This document shows positions 44,156 to 52,609 of a stretch of 64,000 nucleotides of DNA, one piece after another. Location of the stretch: contig JANXUF010000062.1 in the NCBI GenBank assembly GCA_025356335.1, forward strand, positions 1 to 64,000, in the 5' to 3' direction. Position 1 is the first letter of the stretch, and each line of letters begins with the position of its first letter. The translations under genes and the position numbers were made by a program. The notes beneath the pieces were generated by a model. That model had not been told where the DNA came from. It saw only the letters and a list, made by a program, of their open reading frames with translations, and did no database searches. Origin of the DNA: Actinomycetes bacterium (lineage in GTDB: Bacteria; Actinomycetota; Acidimicrobiia; Acidimicrobiales; Ilumatobacteraceae).

Positions 44156-44200
44156 CTTCGAGCCCTTCGTCAATCCTTATACTTTCATAACTCATGACAC

Positions 44201-44218
44201 TGTATCGTTGCTGATACA
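44201..44218. promoter_or_regulatory. TGTATC-N6-GATACA dyad between divergent genes
   Basis: A perfect 6-base inverted repeat with a 6-base spacer lies in the AT-rich region between the broken thiolase (reverse) and the serine-hydrolase-fold gene (forward). This size and spacing suit a dimeric regulator. The half-site TGTAT also occurs in the palindrome at 27019. Confidence 0.45.
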
Positions 44219-44286
44219 CCTCAATCCCGGAGGAATTAGATGGCGGTTCCCGCACGAGCCCACGGCGCTCTCCCCGCTCCACCCAC

Positions 44287-45411
44287 ATGACCCCCGTATC
44301 GTACGAACTCGTCGATCCCGACTCGGTCGGTGTCGATCCGGCGCGCCTCGACGTGTTCCTGCGACGGGTGCGCCTGGAGGTCGAACACGGGCCGCTGCCA
44401 TCGGCGCAGGTCGCTGTTGCAAAAGACAACAGACTCGTCGCCTTCGAGACGATCGGCGATGCGCCACATCACGTGCGCTACATCCTCCAGTCCGTCGGTC
44501 GCACCGTCGTCGCCGGCACGATCTGGAAGGTCATCGACGACAGGTTGCTGTCACTCGATCAACGGGTCGGCGACGTGATCCCCGAATTCGCGACGAACGG
44601 CAAGGAGACAGTCACCGTTCGTCACCTGCTCACCCACACGGCCGGGTTTCCCTTCGCACCGCTCGGCTACCCGAAGATGCTCGACCGCAACCGCCGTCTC
44701 GAGGCGATGACGAATTGGCGGCTCGACTACGAACCGGGCAGCCGCCTGCAGTACCACCTGACGGGCGCCGCCTGGGTGATTGCCGAACTCGTCGAGCGCT
44801 GTGTCGGAATTCCCTTCGCCGAGTATCTGCGTCGTGAGATCGTCGATCCACTCGGACTCGGCCTGCTCCTACCGGTACCGGCCGACCGCTACGAAGAACT
44901 CGTAGCGGTTCCCGTGGCGTACGACCGATCGAATGTCGACGAGGCCGTCGATCCGTGGGGCCCCTGGTACCTGGCAAACGCTGACGTGCTCGCCGCGGGT
45001 GAGCCGAGCCATTCGATCGCCGGCTCGGCAGCCGACGTCGTCCTGTTTCTCCAATCGTTGGTCCACTCCGGCCTCTGGAGCAAGACGATCGTTGCTGAAG
45101 GCACCGCCGTCCACGTGTGCGAGGCGCCAGCCGGTGAGACGTTGTACGGCGGCAGCAACCTGCGGACGAGTATCGGTCTGTTCCTCACGGTGTGCGGCCA
45201 GGATCGCGGACCCTGGCTCCCGAGTACCGGATCAGACGCAACGTTCGGCAACGGTGGAGCGCCATGTCAGTTGGGATACATGGATCCTGAAGCCGGCACC
45301 TCGTTTGCCTTCCTGACCAATGGCTATCCGCTCAGCGGCTACGACTACAGCAGAACGGGCAGGAGCCGCATCACCAACATCGCCAACCTCGGCAACGACC
45401 TGGTGAGCTAG
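44287..45411 (+). CDS. beta-lactamase/serine-hydrolase-fold protein with altered active site, 374 aa
   Basis: Overall beta-lactamase/EstB-like fold: RHLLTHTAGF, YLRREIVDPLGL, and a motif block SLDQRVGDVIPEF. The SxxK nucleophile motif is S69-V-G-R72, so the general-base Lys is Arg, the YxN position is Y156-H-L, and the third motif reads FGNGG where His is usual. The Ser remains, but all three canonical partners differ. Penicillin-binding or lactonase activity is therefore doubtful; it may have a different reaction or bind substrate. ATG 44287 is used. Confidence 0.7.
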   Translation: MTPVSYELVDPDSVGVDPARLDVFLRRVRLEVEHGPLPSAQVAVAKDNRLVAFETIGDAPHHVRYILQSVGRTVVAGTIWKVIDDRLLSLDQRVGDVIPEFATNGKETVTVRHLLTHTAGFPFAPLGYPKMLDRNRRLEAMTNWRLDYEPGSRLQYHLTGAAWVIAELVERCVGIPFAEYLRREIVDPLGLGLLLPVPADRYEELVAVPVAYDRSNVDEAVDPWGPWYLANADVLAAGEPSHSIAGSAADVVLFLQSLVHSGLWSKTIVAEGTAVHVCEAPAGETLYGGSNLRTSIGLFLTVCGQDRGPWLPSTGSDATFGNGGAPCQLGYMDPEAGTSFAFLTNGYPLSGYDYSRTGRSRITNIANLGNDLVS

Positions 45412-45452
45412 AGCGCCGGCCGGATCGGCTGCCCGATGTTTCGGCGAACTCC

Positions 45453-46631
45453 TCAGCCGTCGGCACGCAGGAGCGCTCCCTGGGCGTTGAAGAAGAAGCC
45501 GCCGGCAGTCACGATTGCCCGCGCTGCGCCCGCAACCTGGCGGTCGCCGGCCGAGCCCTGCAGTTGGTGCACCGCCTCACGGATGTGTCCTGAACCCTGA
45601 GAGGCACCTTCGGAAAGCGAACCCCCATGCGGATTGAGCGGAACCCGACCGTCGATCAGCACGCGGTTGGTCCGACTATCCCAGTGTTGGCGCAGGAACT
45701 CGCCTGCTTCGCCTGGACCGCAGAAGCCGGCGTTCTCGATCCAGTTGAGGGCGATGATCGAGAACCCGTCATACGGGAAGTAGATGTCGCAGTCGTCGAT
45801 CCAGAAGTCACCACGGGCTTTGAGCGACTCGACAACCACCTGCTGGCCGTGCTCACGAAGGCTCGGTGTCTGCATCTCGCTCGATGTGGACGTCATCCCC
45901 AACGTCGCAGCGTTGATCAGCACCGGCTTCAGGCGCATGTCCCGCGCCCGCTCGGCGGTGGTGATGACGAACGCGTCTGCGCCGTCGACGGCGATGTCCA
46001 TGTCCAGTATGCAGAGCGGATAGCGGATCATTCGAGCATCGAGGTAGCCCGGCATCGTCAACGGCTCACGCAATGCCGCCGCCGGATTGTTCGCTGCATT
46101 GGACCGCCCGTTGATGGCAATCAGCCCGAGATCCTCCCTCGTCCCGCCGTACTCGTGGAGGTATCGCGATGCCCACGCCGTATATCCAACCGAGCCGGAC
46201 ACAGACTCCGGCACGGCAGCGCCGGCGCCACCTGTCATGCCTCCGCGTCGGAACGGGTCCTTCAATGAGGCACTGGTGTTCCAAGGCAGCCGGTACGACG
46301 CGTGGTACGCGAGCACGACGTTGCACAATCCGCTGTGGACAGCAGCGACAGCCGCAGACAATTGGTTGACGAAAGGGATCGGAGGGTTGGCGAAGTATGT
46401 GACGACGGGGATGCCAAGCGCCTGCTGCATTTCGGACGCCGTCGGGCTGGTTGACCCGATGATTCCATCGACCTCCGCGGCGCTCACTCCTGCGGCTCGG
46501 AGTGCTGCAATTGCTGCCTGCGCTGCGTAGGAGAGCTGCGATCGAGCCGTATTGGAGGCGAAGAATCCGGTCGTCGCCGCTGACGCGATGGCCACCAGAT
46601 CCTTGGCCGGGTTTCGCCAGCCCGGCGTCAC
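45453..46631 (-). CDS. thiolase-fold lipid-transfer protein (Ltp-like; probable aldolase subunit), 392 aa
   Basis: Thiolase-superfamily protein of the SCP-x/Ltp group: YAAQAAIAALRAAGVSAAEVDGIIGSTSPTA, an Ala/Gly-rich region in place of the thiolase nucleophile Cys, and the final VPLNPHGGSLSEGASQGSGHIREAVHQLQG. In steroid degradation such proteins (Ltp2) act with a DUF35 partner as retro-aldolases that cut acyl-CoA side chains. Here the DUF35 gene is directly upstream with an ATGA overlap, which supports that reading. Confidence 0.8.
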   Translation of the reverse strand: MTPGWRNPAKDLVAIASAATTGFFASNTARSQLSYAAQAAIAALRAAGVSAAEVDGIIGSTSPTASEMQQALGIPVVTYFANPPIPFVNQLSAAVAAVHSGLCNVVLAYHASYRLPWNTSASLKDPFRRGGMTGGAGAAVPESVSGSVGYTAWASRYLHEYGGTREDLGLIAINGRSNAANNPAAALREPLTMPGYLDARMIRYPLCILDMDIAVDGADAFVITTAERARDMRLKPVLINAATLGMTSTSSEMQTPSLREHGQQVVVESLKARGDFWIDDCDIYFPYDGFSIIALNWIENAGFCGPGEAGEFLRQHWDSRTNRVLIDGRVPLNPHGGSLSEGASQGSGHIREAVHQLQGSAGDRQVAGAARAIVTAGGFFFNAQGALLRADG

Positions 46632-47086
46632 GAGCGAACACCGTCAGCGTCGTCGAGCCGGAACACGGGCATCGGCGCACCGCCACGTTCGATCCAGTCG
46701 AGACGAACACGCCGGCCGATCACGATGTCGGCATTGCCGGCGCCGACCACGGTGCTGGAGATTCGTAGTCCGGCTTGTTCGTCGAGTTCGACGACGACGA
46801 CCGGGTACGGCGTCGTGTAGTCGACACCTTCTGCCGGCGGACCCTGATGGAGGAAGATCGCCATGTGAATCGTGCCGCTCCCGCCGACGGCGGTCGGGAC
46901 GGTATCCGTGGACCAGCAGAGCGGGCAGATCGGTCCCGGCGGCTCGTGCCAGGTGCCGCAGTTCCTACAGCGATCGACCAGCATGACACGGTCGAGCCAG
47001 CCTCGGTAGCGGGCCTTCGTGTCGTGATCGATCGCATACGCCGGAAACCGCTCGATGAGGTCCTCGTCGGAGATTTCACATGCCAC
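46628..47086 (-). CDS. DUF35 zinc-ribbon/OB-fold protein (ChsH2-type partner), 152 aa
   Basis: A rubredoxin-like zinc ribbon CRNCGTWHEPPGPICPLC (about residues 40-57) is followed by an OB fold (YTTPYPVVVVELDEQAGLR). Such proteins bind acyl-CoA and activate a paired thiolase-like Ltp enzyme. Start GTG 47086. The stop overlaps the Ltp start by four bases. No MaoC-like ChsH1 domain is attached. Confidence 0.82.
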   Translation of the reverse strand: MACEISDEDLIERFPAYAIDHDTKARYRGWLDRVMLVDRCRNCGTWHEPPGPICPLCWSTDTVPTAVGGSGTIHMAIFLHQGPPAEGVDYTTPYPVVVVELDEQAGLRISSTVVGAGNADIVIGRRVRLDWIERGGAPMPVFRLDDADGVRS

Positions 47087-47221
47087 AGCGACAAATCTAA
47101 ATCATGATGCTCAATACGACGATGCAGACCTGCTCGGTGGTCGAGAACCGCGTTTCCCCGCCGCGCACTCCTGCGCCGCTTCGCCACGTTCACATGTCGA
47201 GACCACGGCTAGGGTGCGACG

Positions 47222-47824
47222 GTGCCACCCGTTGACAAGGAGCCGGCGTCCGACGAAGCCGATCGCCTCATCCGAGCGGCGTGGGACGTCCTCGGGCGAA
47301 CCGGGTTCTCCGGGTTCAAAGTGGCATCGGTCATCCGCTCGGCAGGCTCGTCCACGAAGGCGTTCTACCGGCACTTCGCCACCAAGGACGCCATGTTGCT
47401 TGCCCTGCTCATCGACGAGACCCGTCGTGCAAGCGCCAGATTTGCAGCGCGGCTCGCAACGACGTCCTCACCGACGGATGCCGTGGAGATGTGGATCGCA
47501 ACGATGATCGGTGCAGCCGGCAGAACCGATCTCGCTTCGAGAGCCCGCCTGTTCGCATCGTTGAGCCAGATCAGTAGCAACTTTCCCGATCAGGTGGCGC
47601 ACACCCGCGGGCCGATACTCGCTCCTCTCGTCACGGCGTTGCAAGCCGGCAGGACGTCGGGCGAACTTCCACTCGCCGAACCGGATGCCGACGCCCCGCT
47701 GATCATGGCGCTCTGCGGCGGCGTGCTACGGGAACTGCTCGATGGCACCGCTTCGACCGATGTCGATTCAGCGATCGCCAATACGCGCTCGCTCGTGTTG
47801 CGCAGCCTCGGATCGCGCAGGTAG
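47222..47824 (+). CDS. TetR-family transcriptional regulator, 200 aa
   Basis: The DNA-binding segment LIRAAWDVLGRTGFSGFKVASVIRSAGSSTKAFYRHFATKDAMLLALL (about 15-62) is a TetR helix-turn-helix, followed by a helical effector domain. Start GTG 47222. Divergent from the DUF35/Ltp genes and upstream of the 47923 amidohydrolase, whose promoter carries a dyad (47872-47886) that could be its operator. Confidence 0.82.
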   Translation: MPPVDKEPASDEADRLIRAAWDVLGRTGFSGFKVASVIRSAGSSTKAFYRHFATKDAMLLALLIDETRRASARFAARLATTSSPTDAVEMWIATMIGAAGRTDLASRARLFASLSQISSNFPDQVAHTRGPILAPLVTALQAGRTSGELPLAEPDADAPLIMALCGGVLRELLDGTASTDVDSAIANTRSLVLRSLGSRR

Positions 47825-47863
47825 CCACCGCTCCGGGAAACGGCGTTCTCGTGGTTGGTTGGG

Positions 47864-47890
47864 TTGACATCTAATCAGTTTGATTATTGT
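47864..47890 (+). promoter_or_regulatory. promoter of the amidohydrolase gene with TAATCA-N3-TGATTA dyad
   Basis: TTGACA (47864-47869) and TATTGT (47885-47890, 15-base spacer) make a plausible sigma70-like promoter. Between them TAATCAGTTTGATTA (47872-47886) is a perfect inverted repeat, positioned to block polymerase. It lies between a TetR gene and the amidohydrolase it may control. Confidence 0.5.
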
Positions 47891-47922
47891 GTTGAATAGA
47901 CCTGATTGAAGGGCCCAGCGCA

Positions 47923-49110
47923 ATGACACTCGAATACGGCATCACCGACTGCGACACGCACTGTTACGAGCCGCGCGACGCCTTCACTCGTTATCTGCCG
48001 AAGGAGTACCTCGATCGGGCGATCACACCCATCCGAGACGCGTCGGGCAGCGAGCGCATTCTCGCCGGCAATCGAGTGGCAACGTTCAACAGTGAATCAG
48101 GCCTCGGCTTCGACATGGCGTATCGGCCGGGGACGTTGAAGGAGATGCTCAAGCAGATGGGTTCCGGCAATCCAGAGGAGAGCTATCGACCCGAGCCCAT
48201 TCAGCCTGAAAACCTCGAACGCGCACCTCGCGCCAAACTGCTCGTCGAGCAGGGCGTCGACCGCTGCGTACTGTTCCCAGCCGGCATGGCGCTCGCCGCC
48301 GAGCACTACGTGAGCGACACGGACGCGCTGTACGCCAACCTGCATTCCTTCAACCGCTGGTACAACGAGGAGTGGGGATTCAACCGCGACGGTACGATCT
48401 TCGCAACAGCGCTGTTGTCGCTCCGGGACCTCGACCGCGCCGTCGCGCTGACTGACCAGATCCTCGCCGCCGGTGCGAAGTTCGTCCTACTCCCGACAGG
48501 TCCGGCGTACGGCAGGGGTCCTGGAGATCCGTATTTCGACGCGATCTGGTCGCGCCTGAACGAGGCCGGCGTCACGGTCACGTTTCACATCATGCCGTTC
48601 TGGTATTTCGACGCTGTGTCGCCGGCATGGGGGCTCAGCAACGACCCCGCCGCATGGCACATGTCAGCGTGGCAATGGATGAACATCTACGGCGAGCGGC
48701 CGATCGTCGACTCCATCTCGTCGTTGATATTCGACAACGTCTTCGGACGTTTTCCAAACATCAATTGCCTCATCGCCGAACACGGTGCCAGTTGGGTACC
48801 GCACACGCTCAGCCACATGGACAAGAGCAGGGGCATGGGCCGCAACGGTCCGTGGATCGGGGGAAAGCTCGACGAACGGCCGAGTGCCATCTTCAAGCGC
48901 AGAGTTCGCGTCGCCCCGTATCCGGAGGACGACATTCCGGGGCTCGTCGACCAACTCGGAGGCGACTCGTCGTGCCTCGTGATGGGCTCGGACTTCCCGC
49001 ATGCCGAAGGAATCGCTGAGCCAGCGGAGTTCGTCAAGATCCTCGACCCACTGGACGAAGCCACGAAACGAGCCATCATGTACGGCAACGCTGCGGCGCT
49101 GTTCACGTAG
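47923..49110 (+). CDS. amidohydrolase_2 (ACMSD-like) family protein, 395 aa
   Basis: Metal-dependent TIM barrel: ITDCDTHCYEPRDAF (DxH), VTFHIMPFW, INCLIAEHGASWVPHTLSHMD and LVMGSDFPHAEG (Asp). It is a paralogue of the 28769 protein, with an extra insertion around residues 75-110. Possible roles are decarboxylation, hydration or ring opening of a cyclic intermediate. ATG 47923 follows GAAGGG by about 12 bases. Confidence 0.82.
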   Translation: MTLEYGITDCDTHCYEPRDAFTRYLPKEYLDRAITPIRDASGSERILAGNRVATFNSESGLGFDMAYRPGTLKEMLKQMGSGNPEESYRPEPIQPENLERAPRAKLLVEQGVDRCVLFPAGMALAAEHYVSDTDALYANLHSFNRWYNEEWGFNRDGTIFATALLSLRDLDRAVALTDQILAAGAKFVLLPTGPAYGRGPGDPYFDAIWSRLNEAGVTVTFHIMPFWYFDAVSPAWGLSNDPAAWHMSAWQWMNIYGERPIVDSISSLIFDNVFGRFPNINCLIAEHGASWVPHTLSHMDKSRGMGRNGPWIGGKLDERPSAIFKRRVRVAPYPEDDIPGLVDQLGGDSSCLVMGSDFPHAEGIAEPAEFVKILDPLDEATKRAIMYGNAAALFT

Positions 49111-49127
49111 CACCAACAGCGCCGTCG

Positions 49128-49203
49128 GCCCTCCCGATCCAGCCCTCCCGATCCAGGCTGCCGATCAGCTCTCGCCGTCGATCAGCTCTCGCCGTCGATC
49201 AGC
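49128..49203. repeat. two short tandem duplications downstream of the amidohydrolase
   Basis: A 14-base unit GCCCTCCCGATCCA occurs twice in tandem (49128-49155). A 17-base unit beginning GATCAGCTCTCGCC occurs twice in tandem (49163-49196) with a partial third copy. They sit between convergent genes. Slippage repeats are likely; any terminator role is unclear. Confidence 0.7.
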
Positions 49204-49207
49204 GCGA

Positions 49208-50107
49208 TCAGCCTCCGGCGACGTCGTCCATCGTCGTGCGCTGACGCGCCGTGGCGAGCAGTGTCCGCACGACCTCTCCGACCTCGCCGGCCGTCGCCGG
49301 TGGCGTGGTGGTGGACGGACCGCGATGCCAGCCCTCGGCGATCGCCATCACGAGACCGGACGACTCGATGACCTGTCCTGTGACATCTGCCGATTCTGGC
49401 GATGCGAGCCATGTGACGACCGGAGCCACCCATCGAGGGTCGAACCGTTGTGTGATTTCCGCTGGGAGGTCGAGGTCGTTCGTCAGACGGGTCAATGCTC
49501 CGGGTGCTATTGCGTTCGCTGTGACGCCATACCGGGCCAGTTCCAGGGCGGCGACCTGGGTGAAAGCGGCAATCCCCGCTTTCGCTGCCGCGTAGTTGGT
49601 CTGACCGGGGTTGGCATAGATACCGGCCACTGACGTGGTGTTGATCAACCGAGCGTCGTTGGACTCGCCACGCTTGGCCCGGTTCCGCCAATACTCGGCG
49701 GCGAAGCGTGACGGCCCGAAGGTCCCCTTGAGGTGAACCTGGATGACGGCGTCCCACTCCGTCTCGGTCATCGAGAACAACATCCGATCCCGCAGGATCC
49801 CGGCGTTGTTCACGACGACGTCGAGCCCGCCGAAGATGTCGACCGCTTGCTCGATGAGCGATTTTGCCCCGGCGAACGTGCTGATGTCGTCGGTGTTGGC
49901 AACCGCCGCACCGCCGGCGGCGATGATCTCGTCGACGACCTGCTGAGCCGGCCCGGCATCGCCGCCGGTCCCCTCTCGCGTCGCCCCGAGATCGTTGACG
50001 ACCACCTGTGCACCGTTCTCAGCAAGCATGAGCGCATACTCGCGGCCGATGCCGCGTCCCGCTCCGGTCACGATGCATACCCTGGCCTCGCAGAGGCGAT
50101 TCGTCAT
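49208..50107 (-). CDS. SDR family 3-hydroxyacyl-CoA dehydrogenase-like protein, 299 aa
   Basis: Paralogue of the SDR at 32495: TGAGRGIG, VVNDLGATREGTGGDAGPAQQVVDEI, NNAGILRDRML, LINTTSVAGIY ... YAAAK. Both have the MFE2-like insertion after the cofactor loop. It probably oxidises another 3-hydroxyacyl-CoA in the same pathway. The start overlaps the SnoaL stop by ATGA. Confidence 0.82.
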   Translation of the reverse strand: MTNRLCEARVCIVTGAGRGIGREYALMLAENGAQVVVNDLGATREGTGGDAGPAQQVVDEIIAAGGAAVANTDDISTFAGAKSLIEQAVDIFGGLDVVVNNAGILRDRMLFSMTETEWDAVIQVHLKGTFGPSRFAAEYWRNRAKRGESNDARLINTTSVAGIYANPGQTNYAAAKAGIAAFTQVAALELARYGVTANAIAPGALTRLTNDLDLPAEITQRFDPRWVAPVVTWLASPESADVTGQVIESSGLVMAIAEGWHRGPSTTTPPATAGEVGEVVRTLLATARQRTTMDDVAGG

Positions 50108-50508
50108 TGTTCTCGTGTTCCTTTCACGTCAGTCCGCAGGATTGCCAATGCGGCGGGGTCGATGTATTCCTCGGTACGAGCAACGAGGCCTCGCGCTGAC
50201 AGCGTGACGACCATGCAGGTATGAGCGCTGAACGGACCGGCCGGCGCTGTGCCATTGATCTTCGCTTGCCACACGAAACCGTTTGCCGTCGCAACGACAG
50301 CGACGTCGGTCCACGTGACGTCCGGCGCAGCCGTGTGGATCCAACGAAGTGTCTTGGCGGTACGGTCCACCGCCACCTCCGTCTCGTCGTAGCTGTGCCA
50401 GACCAGTGAGTCCGGCTCAGCCCCTGCGGCGTAGGCATCGACATCCCCACTGCGAGTTGCCCGTGCGAACCGTCTCGCCGCAGCCAGCTTTTCGTCGTCG
50501 CTGAGCAC
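50104..50508 (-). CDS. SnoaL/NTF2-like protein, 134 aa
   Basis: Alpha/beta cone-fold features: RRFARATRSGDVDAYAAGAEPDSLVWHSYDETEV, TWTDVAVVATANGFVWQAKINGT and a C-terminal sheet ending VARTEEYIDPAAL. Members are isomerases, cyclases or hydratases (ketosteroid isomerase relatives). GTG 50508 is chosen because upstream is the AT-rich promoter. Translationally coupled to the SDR at 49208. Confidence 0.72.
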   Translation of the reverse strand: MLSDDEKLAAARRFARATRSGDVDAYAAGAEPDSLVWHSYDETEVAVDRTAKTLRWIHTAAPDVTWTDVAVVATANGFVWQAKINGTAPAGPFSAHTCMVVTLSARGLVARTEEYIDPAALAILRTDVKGTREQ

Positions 50509-50517
50509 GAGCGATAG

Positions 50518-50540
50518 AGTACACCTAATATATTGAATTA
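50518..50540. promoter_or_regulatory. AT-rich divergent promoter with AGTACACC and ATATATTGAATTA
   Basis: Lies between the reverse SnoaL gene and the forward SDR at 50609. AGTACACC (50518-50525) differs by one base from the proposed AGTNNACT operator, and TAATATATTGAATTA (50526-50540) resembles the element at 30026-30040. Confidence 0.4.
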
Positions 50541-50608
50541 TCGAGTCGAGAGATTTCTGAAAGTCCCTGTCGCTGATCCGCTGACGGGGCAGGTCGAGGG
50601 GGAATGCC

Positions 50609-51427
50609 GTGGATCGAGCATTGGAAGGCCGGGTCGCACTGGTCACGGGCGCAAGTCGTGGGCTCGGCGCGGCGATCGCCGAGCGGCTCGCAGCGGCCGG
50701 CGCCAGCGTCGCTGTCTCGGCTCGCACGCTCGATCATGACGATCGCCTCCCGGGCTCCTTACGCGAAACCGTCGATCGCATCTCGAACGCTGGTGGTACG
50801 GCCGTCGCGGTGCAGTGCGATTTGTCCGTCAGCGAAGACCGCGCCAGGATGATCGACGAGACCCGTGCCGCCCTCGGACCGGTCGACATTCTCGTCAACA
50901 ACGCAGCGGTCACCTTCTTGCAACGCTACGAGGATTTCTCGGAGAAGCGTTTCCGTTTGATGTTCGAAGTACAGGTGCGGGCCCCCTACGAGCTCGGCCA
51001 GTTGCTGGTGCCGGCGATGCGTGATCGTGGTGCCGGCTGGATTCTCAACATCTCCAGCCGCGCCGGGGTTCATCCGGTGGGGCCGCCATTCGACCCGGTG
51101 CACAAAGGTGGTTTCACCGTCTACGGAATGGTCAAGGCTGCCCTCGACCGATATACCACTGCCTTGGCAGCCGAGCTCTACGACGACAACATCGCCGTCA
51201 ACTCGCTTGCTCCCTGGGACAACGTGGCAACGCCGGGCGCCGGCCATCACGAACTCGTCGACGACTATCCACTGGAGGGACCAGAGTGGGTGGCCGAGGC
51301 AGCCCTGCTGCTGTGTAGCTCCCCGCCGAAGCAGCTGACAGGTCGAATCGCCTACAGCCAGCCGCTCCTCGCGGCGATGCAGACGAGACCCGGGTCGCGT
51401 CCGGCGGCCGCCGTCCGGCCCCACTGA
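50609..51427 (+). CDS. SDR-family NAD(P)-dependent oxidoreductase, 272 aa
   Basis: [28 protein letters not shown] ... YGMVKAALDRYT (Ser, Tyr, Lys) are complete. GTG 50609 has AGGGGGAA upstream. It is a cytosolic alcohol/ketone oxidoreductase; substrate unknown. The stop is followed 5 bases later by the acyl-CoA dehydrogenase start, so this begins an operon SDR-dehydrogenase-ligase. Confidence 0.82.
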   Translation: MDRALEGRVALVTGASRGLGAAIAERLAAAGASVAVSARTLDHDDRLPGSLRETVDRISNAGGTAVAVQCDLSVSEDRARMIDETRAALGPVDILVNNAAVTFLQRYEDFSEKRFRLMFEVQVRAPYELGQLLVPAMRDRGAGWILNISSRAGVHPVGPPFDPVHKGGFTVYGMVKAALDRYTTALAAELYDDNIAVNSLAPWDNVATPGAGHHELVDDYPLEGPEWVAEAALLLCSSPPKQLTGRIAYSQPLLAAMQTRPGSRPAAAVRPH

Positions 51428-51432
51428 GCCCG

Positions 51433-52604
51433 ATGGACTTCGGCTATCCACCACAGATGGATGACTTCCGTGCGGAGGTGCGTCTGTGGCTCGACGTCCA
51501 CCTGTCCGACGAGTACCGTGCGCTCGGTACTGCAAGCGAATTCCACGCACGCGACTGGCCGACGAGACTGGGATGGGAACGGACCATGGGCGAAGGCGGT
51601 TGGATCGGACTGTCCTGGCCGGCGGAGTGTGGCGGCAGGGCGGCGACACCGATCGAAGAGCTCGTTTTCGCCGAGAGTACGCCAGATCAGGCGCGCCGAC
51701 TCGTGCCGGCACGTTCGGAGAGGGTCTGCTCGGACCAACCCTCATTCACTTCGGCACGGCCGAGCAGCAGCGGCGTTTCCTGCCGCCCATCCTCGCCGGC
51801 ACGGAGATCTGGTGCCAGGGTTTCAGCGAGCCGGGTGCCGGCTCCGATCTCGCCGCGCTGTCGACGCGAGCCCGCCTCGATGGCGAAGAATGGATTCTCG
51901 ACGGGCAGAAGGTGTGGACAAGCCAAGCGCAGCTGAGTGAGTGGATCTTCGTGCTCGCCAGGACCGGATCTGCCGCGGGAGATGCGAAGCACAAGGGGAT
52001 CTCGTTCTTGCTGGTGCCGCTCGATCAGCCAGGAGTCGAGATCCGTCCGCTGATCGACATGGCAGGAGGTGAACACTTCTGCGAGGTGTTCTTCGACGGG
52101 GCACGCACACCGTCGGACCTCATCGTCGGCAATCCTGGTGACGGCTGGCGCATCGCCATGGCGACGCTCGGATTCGAACGCGGCACCGCCTTCATCGGTC
52201 AACTCCGGCGCTACAGCGGCGAGTACGACAGGCTCGTCGAGTTGGCGCGGACGAGCGGGCTGACACGGGATCGAGTGGTCCGCCAACGACTTGCCGGTCT
52301 GAAGATCGGTCTCGAACTGATGCGCTTCGGCGCCTACCGCACGATCACCTCACTGCTCGGCGAGGGACGACCGGGACCGGAAGCCTCGATCGGCAAGCTG
52401 CAATGGTCGCAGTGGCATCAGCAGCTCACCGAGCTGTCGATCGACGTGCTCGGAGCTCAGGGAACGGTGCAGAGCGCTTCGTGGCACGAGATGCAGCACG
52501 CATTCATCTTCAGTCGCGCCCACACGATATACGCCGGTTCCTCGCAGGTGCAGCGGACCATCATCGGCGAGCGAGTCCTCGGCCTCCCCAAGGGTCCGGC
52601 CTGA
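51433..52604 (+). pseudogene. acyl-CoA dehydrogenase with a one-base frameshift
   Basis: The N-terminal part (MDFGYPPQMDDFRAEVRLWLD ... IEELVFAE) is in the frame of 51433. From YARSGAPTRAGTFGEGLLGP onward the family sequence continues in another frame (CQGFSEPGAGSDLAALSTRA; SSQVQRTIIGERVLGLPK). The shift is at GCCGAGAGTACG (51671-51680 region), where GAGGAG would be expected: one G appears lost after 51675. With one base added the protein is 390 residues, normal for the family. It is a paralogue of the 60798 enzyme. Either an assembly indel or a true lesion. Confidence 0.8.
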
Positions 52605-52609
52605 CCGCC

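Noticed and set aside
49128-49203. attachment site of a mobile element
   Set aside because: Repeats are tandem, not separated by an element, and no integrase or tRNA gene is near.
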